Shown here piece by piece: positions 1-6,454 of a stretch of DNA of 16,656 bases. The notes below the pieces were generated by a model. That model had not been told where the DNA came from and did not search any database. It saw nothing but the letters and a program-made list of their open reading frames with translations. Every line of letters starts with the position of its first letter. The first letter of the stretch is position 1. A program made the translations under genes and the position numbers. Origin of the DNA: Lachnospiraceae bacterium UBA4711 (GTDB lineage Bacteria; Bacillota; Clostridia; Lachnospirales; Lachnospiraceae); the NCBI GenBank assembly GCA_002404515.1, contig DHJV01000120.1:1-16656 (forward strand), written 5' to 3'.

Positions 1-600
1 CATACGATTGAGGAAGGCGAAGAATTGGATATTAGGGCTCTTATTGCCTTGCCTGAGGATGGCTTTGTCAGCGCGATTACTAAATTAGTTTCATCCGCGC
101 CAGAAAAGATCTCTTTGAAGGCAAAAGATTTTTCAGCCATCAGGGCATTTTGCTTAGCCCCTCAGCCTAATCTATCCATGAAACTAAAGGGTTCTACTTA
201 TTTAATTAAAGAATATGATGTTATCACGATTGGACACCATCCTGACGAATTGCCTTATTCTTATGTTTTGGAAAAACCGGGAAAATTAGATACTCCTTAT
301 TTTGAATTAGATTTTTCTATGGGAGCGGAAGATAGAAATATTACAAGTGATGATTATCCTATTACCATTCGTAGTGTTCTTCCTGGGGACAATTATGTGG
401 TTCATGGTTATCTTGAACCAGTTAGAAGATTGTATTCTATTTGGAAGATGCCTATACAAATTAGATATACTTGGCCCGTCTTTATTAATAAAGATGGTAA
501 AATAATCTATGTTCCTCGTTTTAGATTGGTTTTCAGGGAATGCCACACTTCCATATTAAAAATGAAAACAACAATACAAGACAAAAACGATGCAATGTAG
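1..600 (+). CDS. tilS: tRNA(Ile)-lysidine synthase TilS, C-terminal part (5' end outside window)
   Basis: TilS converts the wobble cytidine of tRNA-Ile(CAU) to lysidine with ATP and lysine in the cytoplasm. The reading frame is open from base 1 (first codons H-T-I-E-E-G), so the gene starts upstream and the N-terminal PP-loop ATPase domain is not visible. What can be seen is about 200 residues covering the accessory region and the TilS C-terminal domain, recognised by IRSVLPGDNYVVHG, then the RLYSIWKMPIQIR stretch with a following Pro, and IIYVPRF near the end; family members carry similar R-x-x-GD and K-I-P-x-x-x-R patterns. It lies 80 bases upstream of ftsH on the same strand, a classic Firmicutes neighbourhood (often tilS-hpt-ftsH; hpt is absent here). 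Codons are AT-rich, unlike everything after about position 1,600. The TilS call rests on the C-terminal domain and on synteny. Confidence 0.75.
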   Translation, partial: HTIEEGEELDIRALIALPEDGFVSAITKLVSSAPEKISLKAKDFSAIRAFCLAPQPNLSMKLKGSTYLIKEYDVITIGHHPDELPYSYVLEKPGKLDTPYFELDFSMGAEDRNITSDDYPITIRSVLPGDNYVVHGYLEPVRRLYSIWKMPIQIRYTWPVFINKDGKIIYVPRFRLVFRECHTSILKMKTTIQDKNDAM

Positions 601-601
601 T

Positions 602-629
602 TTGACTTAGTTTGAATTTAGTGTACATT
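602..629 (+). promoter_or_regulatory. Possible sigma-A promoter of ftsH
   Basis: TTGACT (602-607) and TACATT (624-629) are separated by 16 bases, directly after the tilS stop codon and about 50 bases before the ftsH start. The ftsH ribosome binding site AAGGAG (668-673) lies 7 bases before ATG 681. Prediction from hexamer match only. Confidence 0.4.
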
Positions 630-680
630 TCCATAGCGCGTTAATTAGTTAGAATAGAAAAAAGAAAAAGGAGTAAGAAT

Positions 681-2756
681 ATGAATGACGGAAAAGCCCC
701 AAAGAAAAGTTTATTCAGCTTTATATTGCCTTATTTGCTAATGGCCGTAACTGTTGGCTTGTTCATTTGGCTAATTGTTTCTTCAATGGTAGGAAAAGGA
801 GAGACTTGGGCAATTAGCGATCTTGATAATTATTTAGGCTATTCAGCGACTATTAAAGATGATGGAAGCGGCAATCAAATTGCCACAATGTCTTATGAAG
901 ATTATAACCTTGTTGATAAGCGTGTTTATTATGTTGAAGCAAGTCAAGGATATAAAGTCGTAACCGTTAAGGGGAATTACATCGATAAGTCTAGCAATAA
1001 AAAAGGAACGTTTACCGTTCTTATTGATGAAAATTTATGGTCAGGAGAAGGCGATGGCTTTGCTACTACTACTTTTAAAGATGGCATTACTTACCAAGTA
1101 AACCATGACTATTATTACTCAATATTTGATTATAGGATTCATGATACCTTGACCAATGCATCAAATGTATCTGGCGGTTTAAAATTTAGTGATGCTTTTC
1201 AAGTGTCTTGGTGGGATACACGGGGTCCAACTTTGATTTCAACTGCTATTTTGTTGGTTGTTGGGTTTATTATCTTCTCTAGACTTAGTTCTTCTGTTTC
1301 CGGAATGAATAATTCCGCATTGGGATTTAATAAATCGCCTGCAAAAAAAGCTACTTCCAAAGTTAAATTTAGCGATGTCGCTGGATGCGATGAAGAGAAA
1401 GCCGAAATGGTCGAAATGGTTGACTACCTCAAAGATCCAAAGAAATATTCCAAATATGGTGCACGTTTACCAAAGGGTGCCCTTTTAATCGGCCCGCCAG
1501 GAACGGGTAAGACCTTGCTTGCAAAAGCTGTTGCAGGAGAAGCAGGGGTTCCTTTCTATAGCATTTCCGGCTCTGATTTCGTTGAGATGTTTGTCGGTGT
1601 TGGTGCGAGCCGTGTGCGTGATCTGTTTGAGGATGCGAAGAAGAATGCACCATGTATCGTATTTATCGATGAGATTGATGCAGTTGCCAGAAAGCGTGGC
1701 TCTGGTCTTGGCGGTGGTCATGATGAGCGTGAGCAGACATTGAACCAGATGCTTGTGGAGATGGATGGATTTGGCACGAATGAAGGTATCATTGTGCTGG
1801 CGGCAACAAACCGTGTAGATATTCTCGATCCCGCAATCTTAAGACCGGGACGTTTTGACCGGAAGGTCATGGTTGGCAGACCGGATGTCAAGGGGCGTGA
1901 GGAAATCCTGCGTGTTCATGTCAGAAACAAGCCGTTGTCCGATGATGTTGATCTGCATGAGATCGCAAGGACAACCGCCGGATTTGCAGGTGCAGATCTG
2001 GAGAATCTGATGAATGAAGCCGCAATTTGTGCAGCCAAGCAGAACCGTCAGTTTATTAAGAAGGAAGATGTGGACAAGAGCTTTGTCAAGATTGGAATTG
2101 GCGGTGAGAAGAAGAGTCGTCTCGTACCGGAGAAGGAACGGAAGATTACCGCTTATCACGAGAGCGGACATGCAATTTTGTTCCATTTGCTGAGCGAGGT
2201 TGGACCGGTGCATCTCGTATCTATCATTCCGAACGGCAGAGGTGCTGGTGGATATACGATGCCATTGCCGGAGAATGATAATGTGTTTATGACGAAGAAG
2301 CATATGTTGCAGGATATCATGGTCAGCTTCGGTGGACGAATTGCAGAAGAATTGATCTTCGGCGATATCACAACGGGTGCTTCTGCGGACATCAAGCAGG
2401 CAACCCAGACCGCACAGGCGATGGTTGTAAAATATGGTATGTCTGAGAAGGTCGGACTGATTAACTACGAGGTTAACAGCGAGGAAGAAGTATTCCTTGG
2501 AAGAGATCTTGGGCATGCGAGAAATTACAGCGAGAAGGTTGCTGCGATGATTGACAAGGAAGTGCGCCGGATCATGGACGAGTGTTATCAGGAAGCCAAG
2601 CTTATTATTGAGAGTCATATGGATGTATTGCATCGATGTGCAGCAGCTTTGTTGGAGAAAGAACGTATCAATCGTGCAGAATTTGAAGCACTTTTCGAGG
2701 AAAGTCCGACGGAACCATATCCAGATGGTCTGGATACAGCCGGTTTGAATCTGTAA
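681..2756 (+). CDS. ftsH: ATP-dependent zinc metalloprotease FtsH (hybrid composition)
   Basis: Membrane-anchored AAA+ protease that forms hexamers and degrades misfolded membrane proteins and short-lived regulators. The 691 residues show a first membrane helix (about 12-34), an extracytoplasmic domain of about 150 residues, a second helix (about 184-201), Walker A GPPGTGKT (271-278), Walker B IVFIDEID (326-333), the second region of homology with arginine fingers in ILRPGRFDR, the zinc site HESGH (493-497), and the third zinc ligand probably Asp570 in GASADIKQAT. Length is normal to slightly long. Start ATG 681 has AAGGAG 7 bases upstream. The first ~270-300 codons are AT-rich like tilS; the remainder uses CTG, GTG, CGT and CCG like the downstream genes. 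The protein is intact across the switch, but it may join the N-terminus of one organism's FtsH to the C-terminus of another's. A strong terminator follows at 2990. Confidence 0.95.
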   Translation: MNDGKAPKKSLFSFILPYLLMAVTVGLFIWLIVSSMVGKGETWAISDLDNYLGYSATIKDDGSGNQIATMSYEDYNLVDKRVYYVEASQGYKVVTVKGNYIDKSSNKKGTFTVLIDENLWSGEGDGFATTTFKDGITYQVNHDYYYSIFDYRIHDTLTNASNVSGGLKFSDAFQVSWWDTRGPTLISTAILLVVGFIIFSRLSSSVSGMNNSALGFNKSPAKKATSKVKFSDVAGCDEEKAEMVEMVDYLKDPKKYSKYGARLPKGALLIGPPGTGKTLLAKAVAGEAGVPFYSISGSDFVEMFVGVGASRVRDLFEDAKKNAPCIVFIDEIDAVARKRGSGLGGGHDEREQTLNQMLVEMDGFGTNEGIIVLAATNRVDILDPAILRPGRFDRKVMVGRPDVKGREEILRVHVRNKPLSDDVDLHEIARTTAGFAGADLENLMNEAAICAAKQNRQFIKKEDVDKSFVKIGIGGEKKSRLVPEKERKITAYHESGHAILFHLLSEVGPVHLVSIIPNGRGAGGYTMPLPENDNVFMTKKHMLQDIMVSFGGRIAEELIFGDITTGASADIKQATQTAQAMVVKYGMSEKVGLINYEVNSEEEVFLGRDLGHARNYSEKVAAMIDKEVRRIMDECYQEAKLIIESHMDVLHRCAAALLEKERINRAEFEALFEESPTEPYPDGLDTAGLNL
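1480..1620. other. Composition switch / probable chimeric junction inside ftsH
   Basis: Codon style changes from AT-rich (upstream, with tilS) to moderate GC (downstream) in the stretch encoding Walker A and the following VEMFVGVGASRVRDLF segment. This is among the most conserved DNA in ftsH, where reads of two species can be joined. The frame is preserved. The exact breakpoint cannot be fixed by eye; 1480-1620 is an estimate. Homologous recombination between species would leave the same trace. Confidence 0.55.
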
Positions 2757-2925
2757 TCGATTGTGAAAAATGTAGTGATAGAAACTATGAAATTGTGCAT
2801 GGTGCACAAAAAGACACCAAAAATCGAATTTTTGCGACATGATTCAAGAGAATTTGCACAAAAAATAATAAAAAAAAATTAAATGTTTGGGCAGACTTTT
2901 TAAGGTTTATATGTATAATAATACT

Positions 2926-3030
2926 TGTAACCCCCCAATACATTATATAGTTTTTTGCTACACCCCAAAGTAACAAAATACCTTCTCCGAAAAGGACAGC
3001 CGATCGTTGGCTGTCCTTTTCCCTTTCTAT
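2926..3030 (+). ncRNA. Candidate C-rich small RNA ending in the 2990 terminator
   Basis: This covers the second part of the 357-base gene-free stretch 2757-3113. A perfect -10 box TATAAT (2914-2919) has no good -35 partner. A transcript starting near 2926 would carry two C-rich stretches (CCCCCC at about 2931-2936, CACCCC near 2961), a weak hairpin around 2953-2979 (TTTTG...CAAAA), and then the strong terminator hairpin, about 100 nt in all. C-rich unpaired loops before a terminator are typical of small RNAs that pair with Shine-Dalgarno sequences, such as RsaE/RoxS. It could equally be just the ftsH 3' UTR. The AT-rich part 2757-2913 shows nothing recognisable. Confidence 0.3.
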
Positions 3031-3036
3031 TTTTAT
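2990..3036 (+). terminator. Rho-independent terminator downstream of ftsH
   Basis: AAAAGGACAGCC (2990-3001) pairs perfectly over 12 bp with GGCTGTCCTTTT (3009-3020) around a 7-base loop, followed by a T-rich tract (TTTTTATTTTTTTATT near 3030). Confidence 0.9.
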
Positions 3037-3043
3037 TTTTTTA

Positions 3044-3072
3044 TTGTGTAAATTCCTGTCCTGTATTAAAAT
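3044..3072 (+). promoter_or_regulatory. Possible sigma-A promoter of the GH13 gene
   Basis: TTGTGT (3044-3049) and TAAAAT (3067-3072) with a 17-base spacer, between the upstream terminator and the ribosome binding site AGGGAGG (3098-3104). This would give a very short leader. Confidence 0.45.
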
Positions 3073-3113
3073 AATAGATAGTCGTCAAAAAAGAATTAGG
3101 GAGGATACTCTTG

Positions 3114-5219
3114 ATGGTGGAGAATCAGAGACAGGCTCTCAAAGTATTACAGTATGTATATAATACAAAGACTGCATTGAATTTCGGTGCATTGTTTGCG
3201 GACGGAACGGACAGCTACCGGCATCCGGCAGAGTTAAAGATTGGAGATTCGGTGACATTGCGGTTCCGTACAGGAAGAAACAATGTGGATGCTGTCTATC
3301 TGGTTTACAATGGGGAGCGTTGTAACATGCAGGTGGAAAGCAGTGATGAGTTGTTTGATTATTATGCATATACAATCTCCGAGGTAACGGATGACATAGA
3401 CTATTATTATATGGTACTAGCCGGAAATGTTACCTGCTATTATAACAAGCTTGGTACGCAGAAAGATCTGAATCCGGATTATAATTTCCAGATCGCACCG
3501 GGATTCTCGGTCCCGAAATGGGCGCGCGGAGCTGTGTTCTATCAGATTTTCGTGGATCGTTTCTACAATGGAGATCCATCCAACGATGTGGAGGACAACG
3601 AATACTGTTATATCGGAGAAGGCACGCGTAAGGTAACGGACTGGTTTAAGTATCCAGACAATATGGATGTCCGCAGTTTCTATGGGGGTGACCTGCAGGG
3701 CGTTATGGATAAGCTTGATTATCTGCAGGGACTTGGCGTGGATGTTATTTATCTGAACCCGATTTTTGTTTCTCCATCCAATCATAAATATGATATTCAG
3801 GATTATGATTATGTAGATCCGCATTTTGGTAAGATTGTCAAGGATGGCGGAGAGTGTCTGCCAGAGGGATGCAAGGTTAATAAGCAGGCAAGCAAATATA
3901 TTATGCGTGTGACAGATAAGGCAAATCTGGAAGCAAGCAATGAATTGTTTGCGCAGCTCGTGGAGGAGATTCATAGACGTGGCATGCGTGTGATCCTGGA
4001 TGGTGTATTTAACCATTGTGGTTCTTTCAATAAGTGGCTGGATCGCGAATGCATCTATGAGAATCAGGAGGGATATGAGAAGGGCGCTTATGTGGATTAC
4101 CAGAGCCCATATAGAAGCTTCTTTAAATTTCAAGACCCTTGGCAGTGGCCATACAATGGCACATATAATGGATGGTGGGGGCATGATACCCTTCCAAAAC
4201 TCAATTATGAAGAATCGGACAAATTATATGAATATATTATGCAGATAGGGGAAAAGTGGGTTTCTCCGCCGTACAACGCCGATGGCTGGCGTCTGGACGT
4301 GGCTGCCGATCTTGGTTATACGGAAGAATTTAACCACCGTTTTTGGCGTGATTTCCGAACAAGAGTCAAGAAAGCAAATCCAGATGCACTGATCCTTGCG
4401 GAGCATTACGGTGATCCCAAGGCATGGCTTTTGGGGGATCAGTGGGATACAGTTATGAACTATGATGCATTTATGGAGCCAATCACATGGTTTCTGACCG
4501 GTGTGGAGAAGCACAGTGATGAGTTCCGTGGTGACCTGCTTGGAAATCCGGATGCATTTACTGGTGCGTTGCGTCACCATATGTCGCGGTTTAATCAGAA
4601 TTCTTTGGAAATCGCGATGAATGAGCTGTCCAATCATGATCATTCAAGATTCCTGACACGTACAAACCGTCGTGTTGGACGAATCCACACTATGGGACCG
4701 GAAGCAGCTGGAGAAAATATCAATAAGGGTGTATTTCGGGAAGCGGTCGTATTTCAGATGACATGGCCGGGCGCACCGACGATTTATTATGGCGATGAAG
4801 CCGGACTTTGTGGCTGGACAGATCCTGATAACCGACGTGGATACCCATGGGGCAGAGAGGATCAGGAGCTGATTCAATTCCATCGCGATATCATCAAGGT
4901 ACACAAAGGCAGTGAGGCGCTGATGAAGGGATCTGTGATGTTCCTGCATGGTGCATATAAGGTAGTCAGCTATGGCCGGTTCCTGCCGGGCGAGGCGGTG
5001 GTTGTGATTCTGAACAACGACTATGAGCCACATGAACTGAATCTGCATGTGCGCCGACTTGGCGTACAGGATGGTGCAGTGATGAAAACCTGTATCACAA
5101 CAACGGAGAGTGGCTATCAGATGGATGAGACGGAATATATTGTTGCGAATAACAAGCTGAAAATCACGGTAGGACCGATTTCAGCGGTTGTATTGAAATA
5201 TACAGAGCCTTCCACATAA
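3114..5219 (+). CDS. Intracellular GH13 alpha-glycosidase (neopullulanase/cyclomaltodextrinase-like)
   Basis: Hydrolyses alpha-glucosidic bonds of starch-derived oligosaccharides or cyclodextrins. No signal peptide is visible, so it acts in the cytoplasm on imported maltodextrins. An N-terminal beta-rich domain (about 15-125, probably CBM34-like) precedes the (beta/alpha)8 barrel. Barrel motifs are YLNPIF, DGVFNHCG, GWRLDVAADLG (nucleophile Asp396), ILAEH (acid/base Glu431) and SNHDHSRF (transition-state Asp510), numbered from a TTG three bases earlier; subtract one for the ATG used here. A C-terminal beta domain completes about 701 residues, usual for the neopullulanase group. ATG 3114 is 9 bases from AGGGAGG; TTG 3111 and GTG 3117 are alternatives. 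It is monocistronic, between two terminators. Exact substrate cannot be told by eye; alpha-glucosidase and maltogenic amylase are neighbouring activities. Confidence 0.92.
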   Translation: MVENQRQALKVLQYVYNTKTALNFGALFADGTDSYRHPAELKIGDSVTLRFRTGRNNVDAVYLVYNGERCNMQVESSDELFDYYAYTISEVTDDIDYYYMVLAGNVTCYYNKLGTQKDLNPDYNFQIAPGFSVPKWARGAVFYQIFVDRFYNGDPSNDVEDNEYCYIGEGTRKVTDWFKYPDNMDVRSFYGGDLQGVMDKLDYLQGLGVDVIYLNPIFVSPSNHKYDIQDYDYVDPHFGKIVKDGGECLPEGCKVNKQASKYIMRVTDKANLEASNELFAQLVEEIHRRGMRVILDGVFNHCGSFNKWLDRECIYENQEGYEKGAYVDYQSPYRSFFKFQDPWQWPYNGTYNGWWGHDTLPKLNYEESDKLYEYIMQIGEKWVSPPYNADGWRLDVAADLGYTEEFNHRFWRDFRTRVKKANPDALILAEHYGDPKAWLLGDQWDTVMNYDAFMEPITWFLTGVEKHSDEFRGDLLGNPDAFTGALRHHMSRFNQNSLEIAMNELSNHDHSRFLTRTNRRVGRIHTMGPEAAGENINKGVFREAVVFQMTWPGAPTIYYGDEAGLCGWTDPDNRRGYPWGREDQELIQFHRDIIKVHKGSEALMKGSVMFLHGAYKVVSYGRFLPGEAVVVILNNDYEPHELNLHVRRLGVQDGAVMKTCITTTESGYQMDETEYIVANNKLKITVGPISAVVLKYTEPST

Positions 5220-5242
5220 ATGAAAAAGATAAATAATGTGAG

Positions 5243-5275
5243 TCCCTGTTTCGGAAACGGAACAGGGATTTTTTA
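5243..5275 (+). terminator. Rho-independent terminator after the GH13 gene
   Basis: TCCCTGTTTC (5243-5252) pairs with GGAACAGGGA (5259-5268, one G-T wobble), loop of 6, followed by six T (5269-5274). Confidence 0.9.
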
Positions 5276-5367
5276 TACCCATAGTTACAACAAAAGGAAC
5301 TTTAGCTAGTTTTATGCAAAAACTCAATATGTGAGAATAAAAACAGATTGTTGTGAAAAGCGAGGGT

Positions 5368-5496
5368 ATGCATAAAGTGGTGCTAATGTCGTTAAAACTA
5401 TATCTTGCATGGGGATGCCTTGCGCTTGCGATTTTGATTTTAGGTATTTTGATATATATGATGCTTCGGGAACGAAAGCGGGGGAAGAATTCCTGA
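5368..5496 (+). CDS. Very small single-pass membrane protein, function unknown
   Basis: I do not recognise this protein. The frame reads about 42 residues from ATG 5368: a short N-terminus, a hydrophobic helix (LAWGCLALAILILGILIYMM) and a basic tail (RERKRGKN), so N-out/C-in insertion is expected by the positive-inside rule. The start is uncertain: GTG 5353 is the most upstream option in the open frame, GTG 5377 sits a better distance (10 bases) from GAGGG (5362-5366), and ATG 5386 leaves 36 residues that still include the helix. It sits between the GH13 terminator and the XRE regulator (49 bases before that gene's ATG, same strand), so the two may be co-transcribed. The helix-plus-basic-tail layout is the only support; the frame could be non-coding. 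Confidence 0.4.
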   Translation: MHKVVLMSLKLYLAWGCLALAILILGILIYMMLRERKRGKNS

Positions 5497-5545
5497 ATAG
5501 TTTGCCGGTATATATAGGCGACAGTGGAAAACGAGGTGTAAAAAC

Positions 5546-5899
5546 ATGCAGGATCGTGCTTTTTATGAGCGCATAGGAGCAAAATTTCAGAATGAACGGG
5601 AACGGCAGAAAATAACCAGAGAGCATATGGCGGAGCAGATTAACATTTCCTCCAAATTCCTGTATGAGATAGAGAGCGGAAGAAAAGGTTTCTCATGTGA
5701 GATATTTCGGAATATGTGTAAATATCTGCATGTAAATGCGGATTATATTCTGGAGGAAGATGATGTTGCCAGCAGCCAGATGCGAATCGAGACGATGACA
5801 CGAGATTTTTCGGTAGAGGAAATGAATTATCTTGTGAAAATGATTGAGGGAATCCGAGAGATGCGCAAGGCATACGAGCAGAACGACAAAATTGGTTGA
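5546..5899 (+). CDS. XRE-family transcriptional regulator
   Basis: A 117-residue cytoplasmic DNA-binding protein. The helix-turn-helix covers roughly residues 7-62: IGAKFQNERERQKITREHMAEQ, then INISSKFLYEIESGRKGFS as turn and recognition helix, and YLHVNADYIL at its end, the typical Cro/C1/SinR pattern. The remaining ~50 residues (SVEEMNYLVKMIEGIREMRKAYEQ) form a helix likely used for dimerisation; no ligand-binding or peptidase domain is present. ATG 5546 has GAGGTG (5533-5538) 7 bases upstream. It follows the small membrane protein and precedes the Dabb gene, which seems to have its own promoter overlapping this stop codon. The target genes are unknown; the adjacent small membrane protein is one possibility. 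Confidence 0.9.
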   Translation: MQDRAFYERIGAKFQNERERQKITREHMAEQINISSKFLYEIESGRKGFSCEIFRNMCKYLHVNADYILEEDDVASSQMRIETMTRDFSVEEMNYLVKMIEGIREMRKAYEQNDKIG

Positions 5900-5924
5900 C
5901 AGCCGGGACATCCTGTGCTATTTC
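5896..5924 (+). promoter_or_regulatory. Possible extended -10 promoter of the Dabb gene
   Basis: A perfect TTGACA (5896-5901) overlaps the XRE stop codon. A 17-base spacer ends in TGC before TATTTC (5919-5924), an extended -10 arrangement with a weak hexamer. Confidence 0.4.
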
Positions 5925-5959
5925 TTATACAGATAAGAGATACGATCAAGGAGGTAATT

Positions 5960-6259
5960 ATGGTTAAACATATTATTTTGTGGACATTGAAAGAGACGGA
6001 CGCGGACAAGAAGGCAGAGATCCTTGCAAATATGAAGGAGCATCTGGAGGGACTGGCAGGTAAGGTACCGGGACTTCTGGAGGTTCATGTAAGAACGAAT
6101 CCGCTTGCATCTTCGAACGCGGAGGTCATGCTTGATACAACGTTGGAAAATGAGGAAATGCTGAAAGGTTATCAGAAGCATCCGGCGCATGTAGAGGTTG
6201 CAAATACGTATGTGCGTCCATATACAGATGTGCGTATGTGCATGGATTATGAAGTGTAA
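5960..6259 (+). CDS. Dabb-family stress-responsive alpha/beta-barrel protein
   Basis: A 99-residue protein with the Dabb (dimeric alpha+beta barrel) signature: MVKHIILWTLK at the start with the conserved His4, a middle strand VPGLLEVHV, and YQKHPAHVEVANTYVRPY near the end. Family members are small cytoplasmic dimers, some linked to stress and a few to enzymatic cyclisation or decarboxylation; no specific reaction can be assigned. ATG 5960 was chosen because a full AAGGAGG (5948-5954) lies 5 bases upstream; an open frame extends 15 codons further up but has no such site. A terminator follows 28 bases after the stop, so with the candidate promoter at 5896 it is probably a single-gene unit. Confidence 0.9.
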   Translation: MVKHIILWTLKETDADKKAEILANMKEHLEGLAGKVPGLLEVHVRTNPLASSNAEVMLDTTLENEEMLKGYQKHPAHVEVANTYVRPYTDVRMCMDYEV

Positions 6260-6287
6260 CGAATAAAAAGAAACGAAAACGCAGAGG

Positions 6288-6320
6288 ATAACGGGAGTGC
6301 AGGACATTCCCGTTATTTTT
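6288..6320 (+). terminator. Rho-independent terminator after the Dabb gene
   Basis: ATAACGGGA (6288-6296) pairs perfectly with TCCCGTTAT (6308-6316), extendable by three inner pairs, followed by a T run to 6320. Confidence 0.88.
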
Positions 6321-6371
6321 ATTGTGCGTGGAGGGATGAATTGTATGGATTTCGAAGTGTATTTCATAAAA

Positions 6372-6385
6372 AGAACATTTGTTCT
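6372..6385. promoter_or_regulatory. LexA-type SOS box upstream of uvrB
   Basis: AGAACATTTGTTCT is a perfect 14-base palindrome that contains GAAC-N4-GTTC, the Firmicutes LexA operator pattern. It touches the first base of the predicted -35 of the uvrB promoter, so bound LexA would block RNA polymerase. uvrB is a classic SOS gene, which strengthens the call. Confidence 0.85.
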
Positions 6386-6413
6386 ATACAAATAAAAAAA
6401 GATGTGATAGAAT
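6385..6413 (+). promoter_or_regulatory. uvrB promoter
   Basis: TATACA (6385-6390) and TAGAAT (6408-6413) with a 17-base spacer, and TGA directly before the -10 (extended -10). The SOS box abuts the -35. Confidence 0.65.
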
Positions 6414-6454
6414 GATTGATATAGCTTGGAACTGCACAGAAACTGGAGAATAGC

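Noticed and set aside
1839..2840. Long open frame on the minus strand (333 codons) across ftsH
   Set aside because: It is the antisense shadow of ftsH, lacks a ribosome binding site and reads as low-complexity Cys/His/Ile-rich protein without a domain.
3417..4184. 255-codon minus-strand frame inside the GH13 gene
   Set aside because: Shadow of a certain gene; isoleucine-rich sequence without motifs or ribosome binding site.
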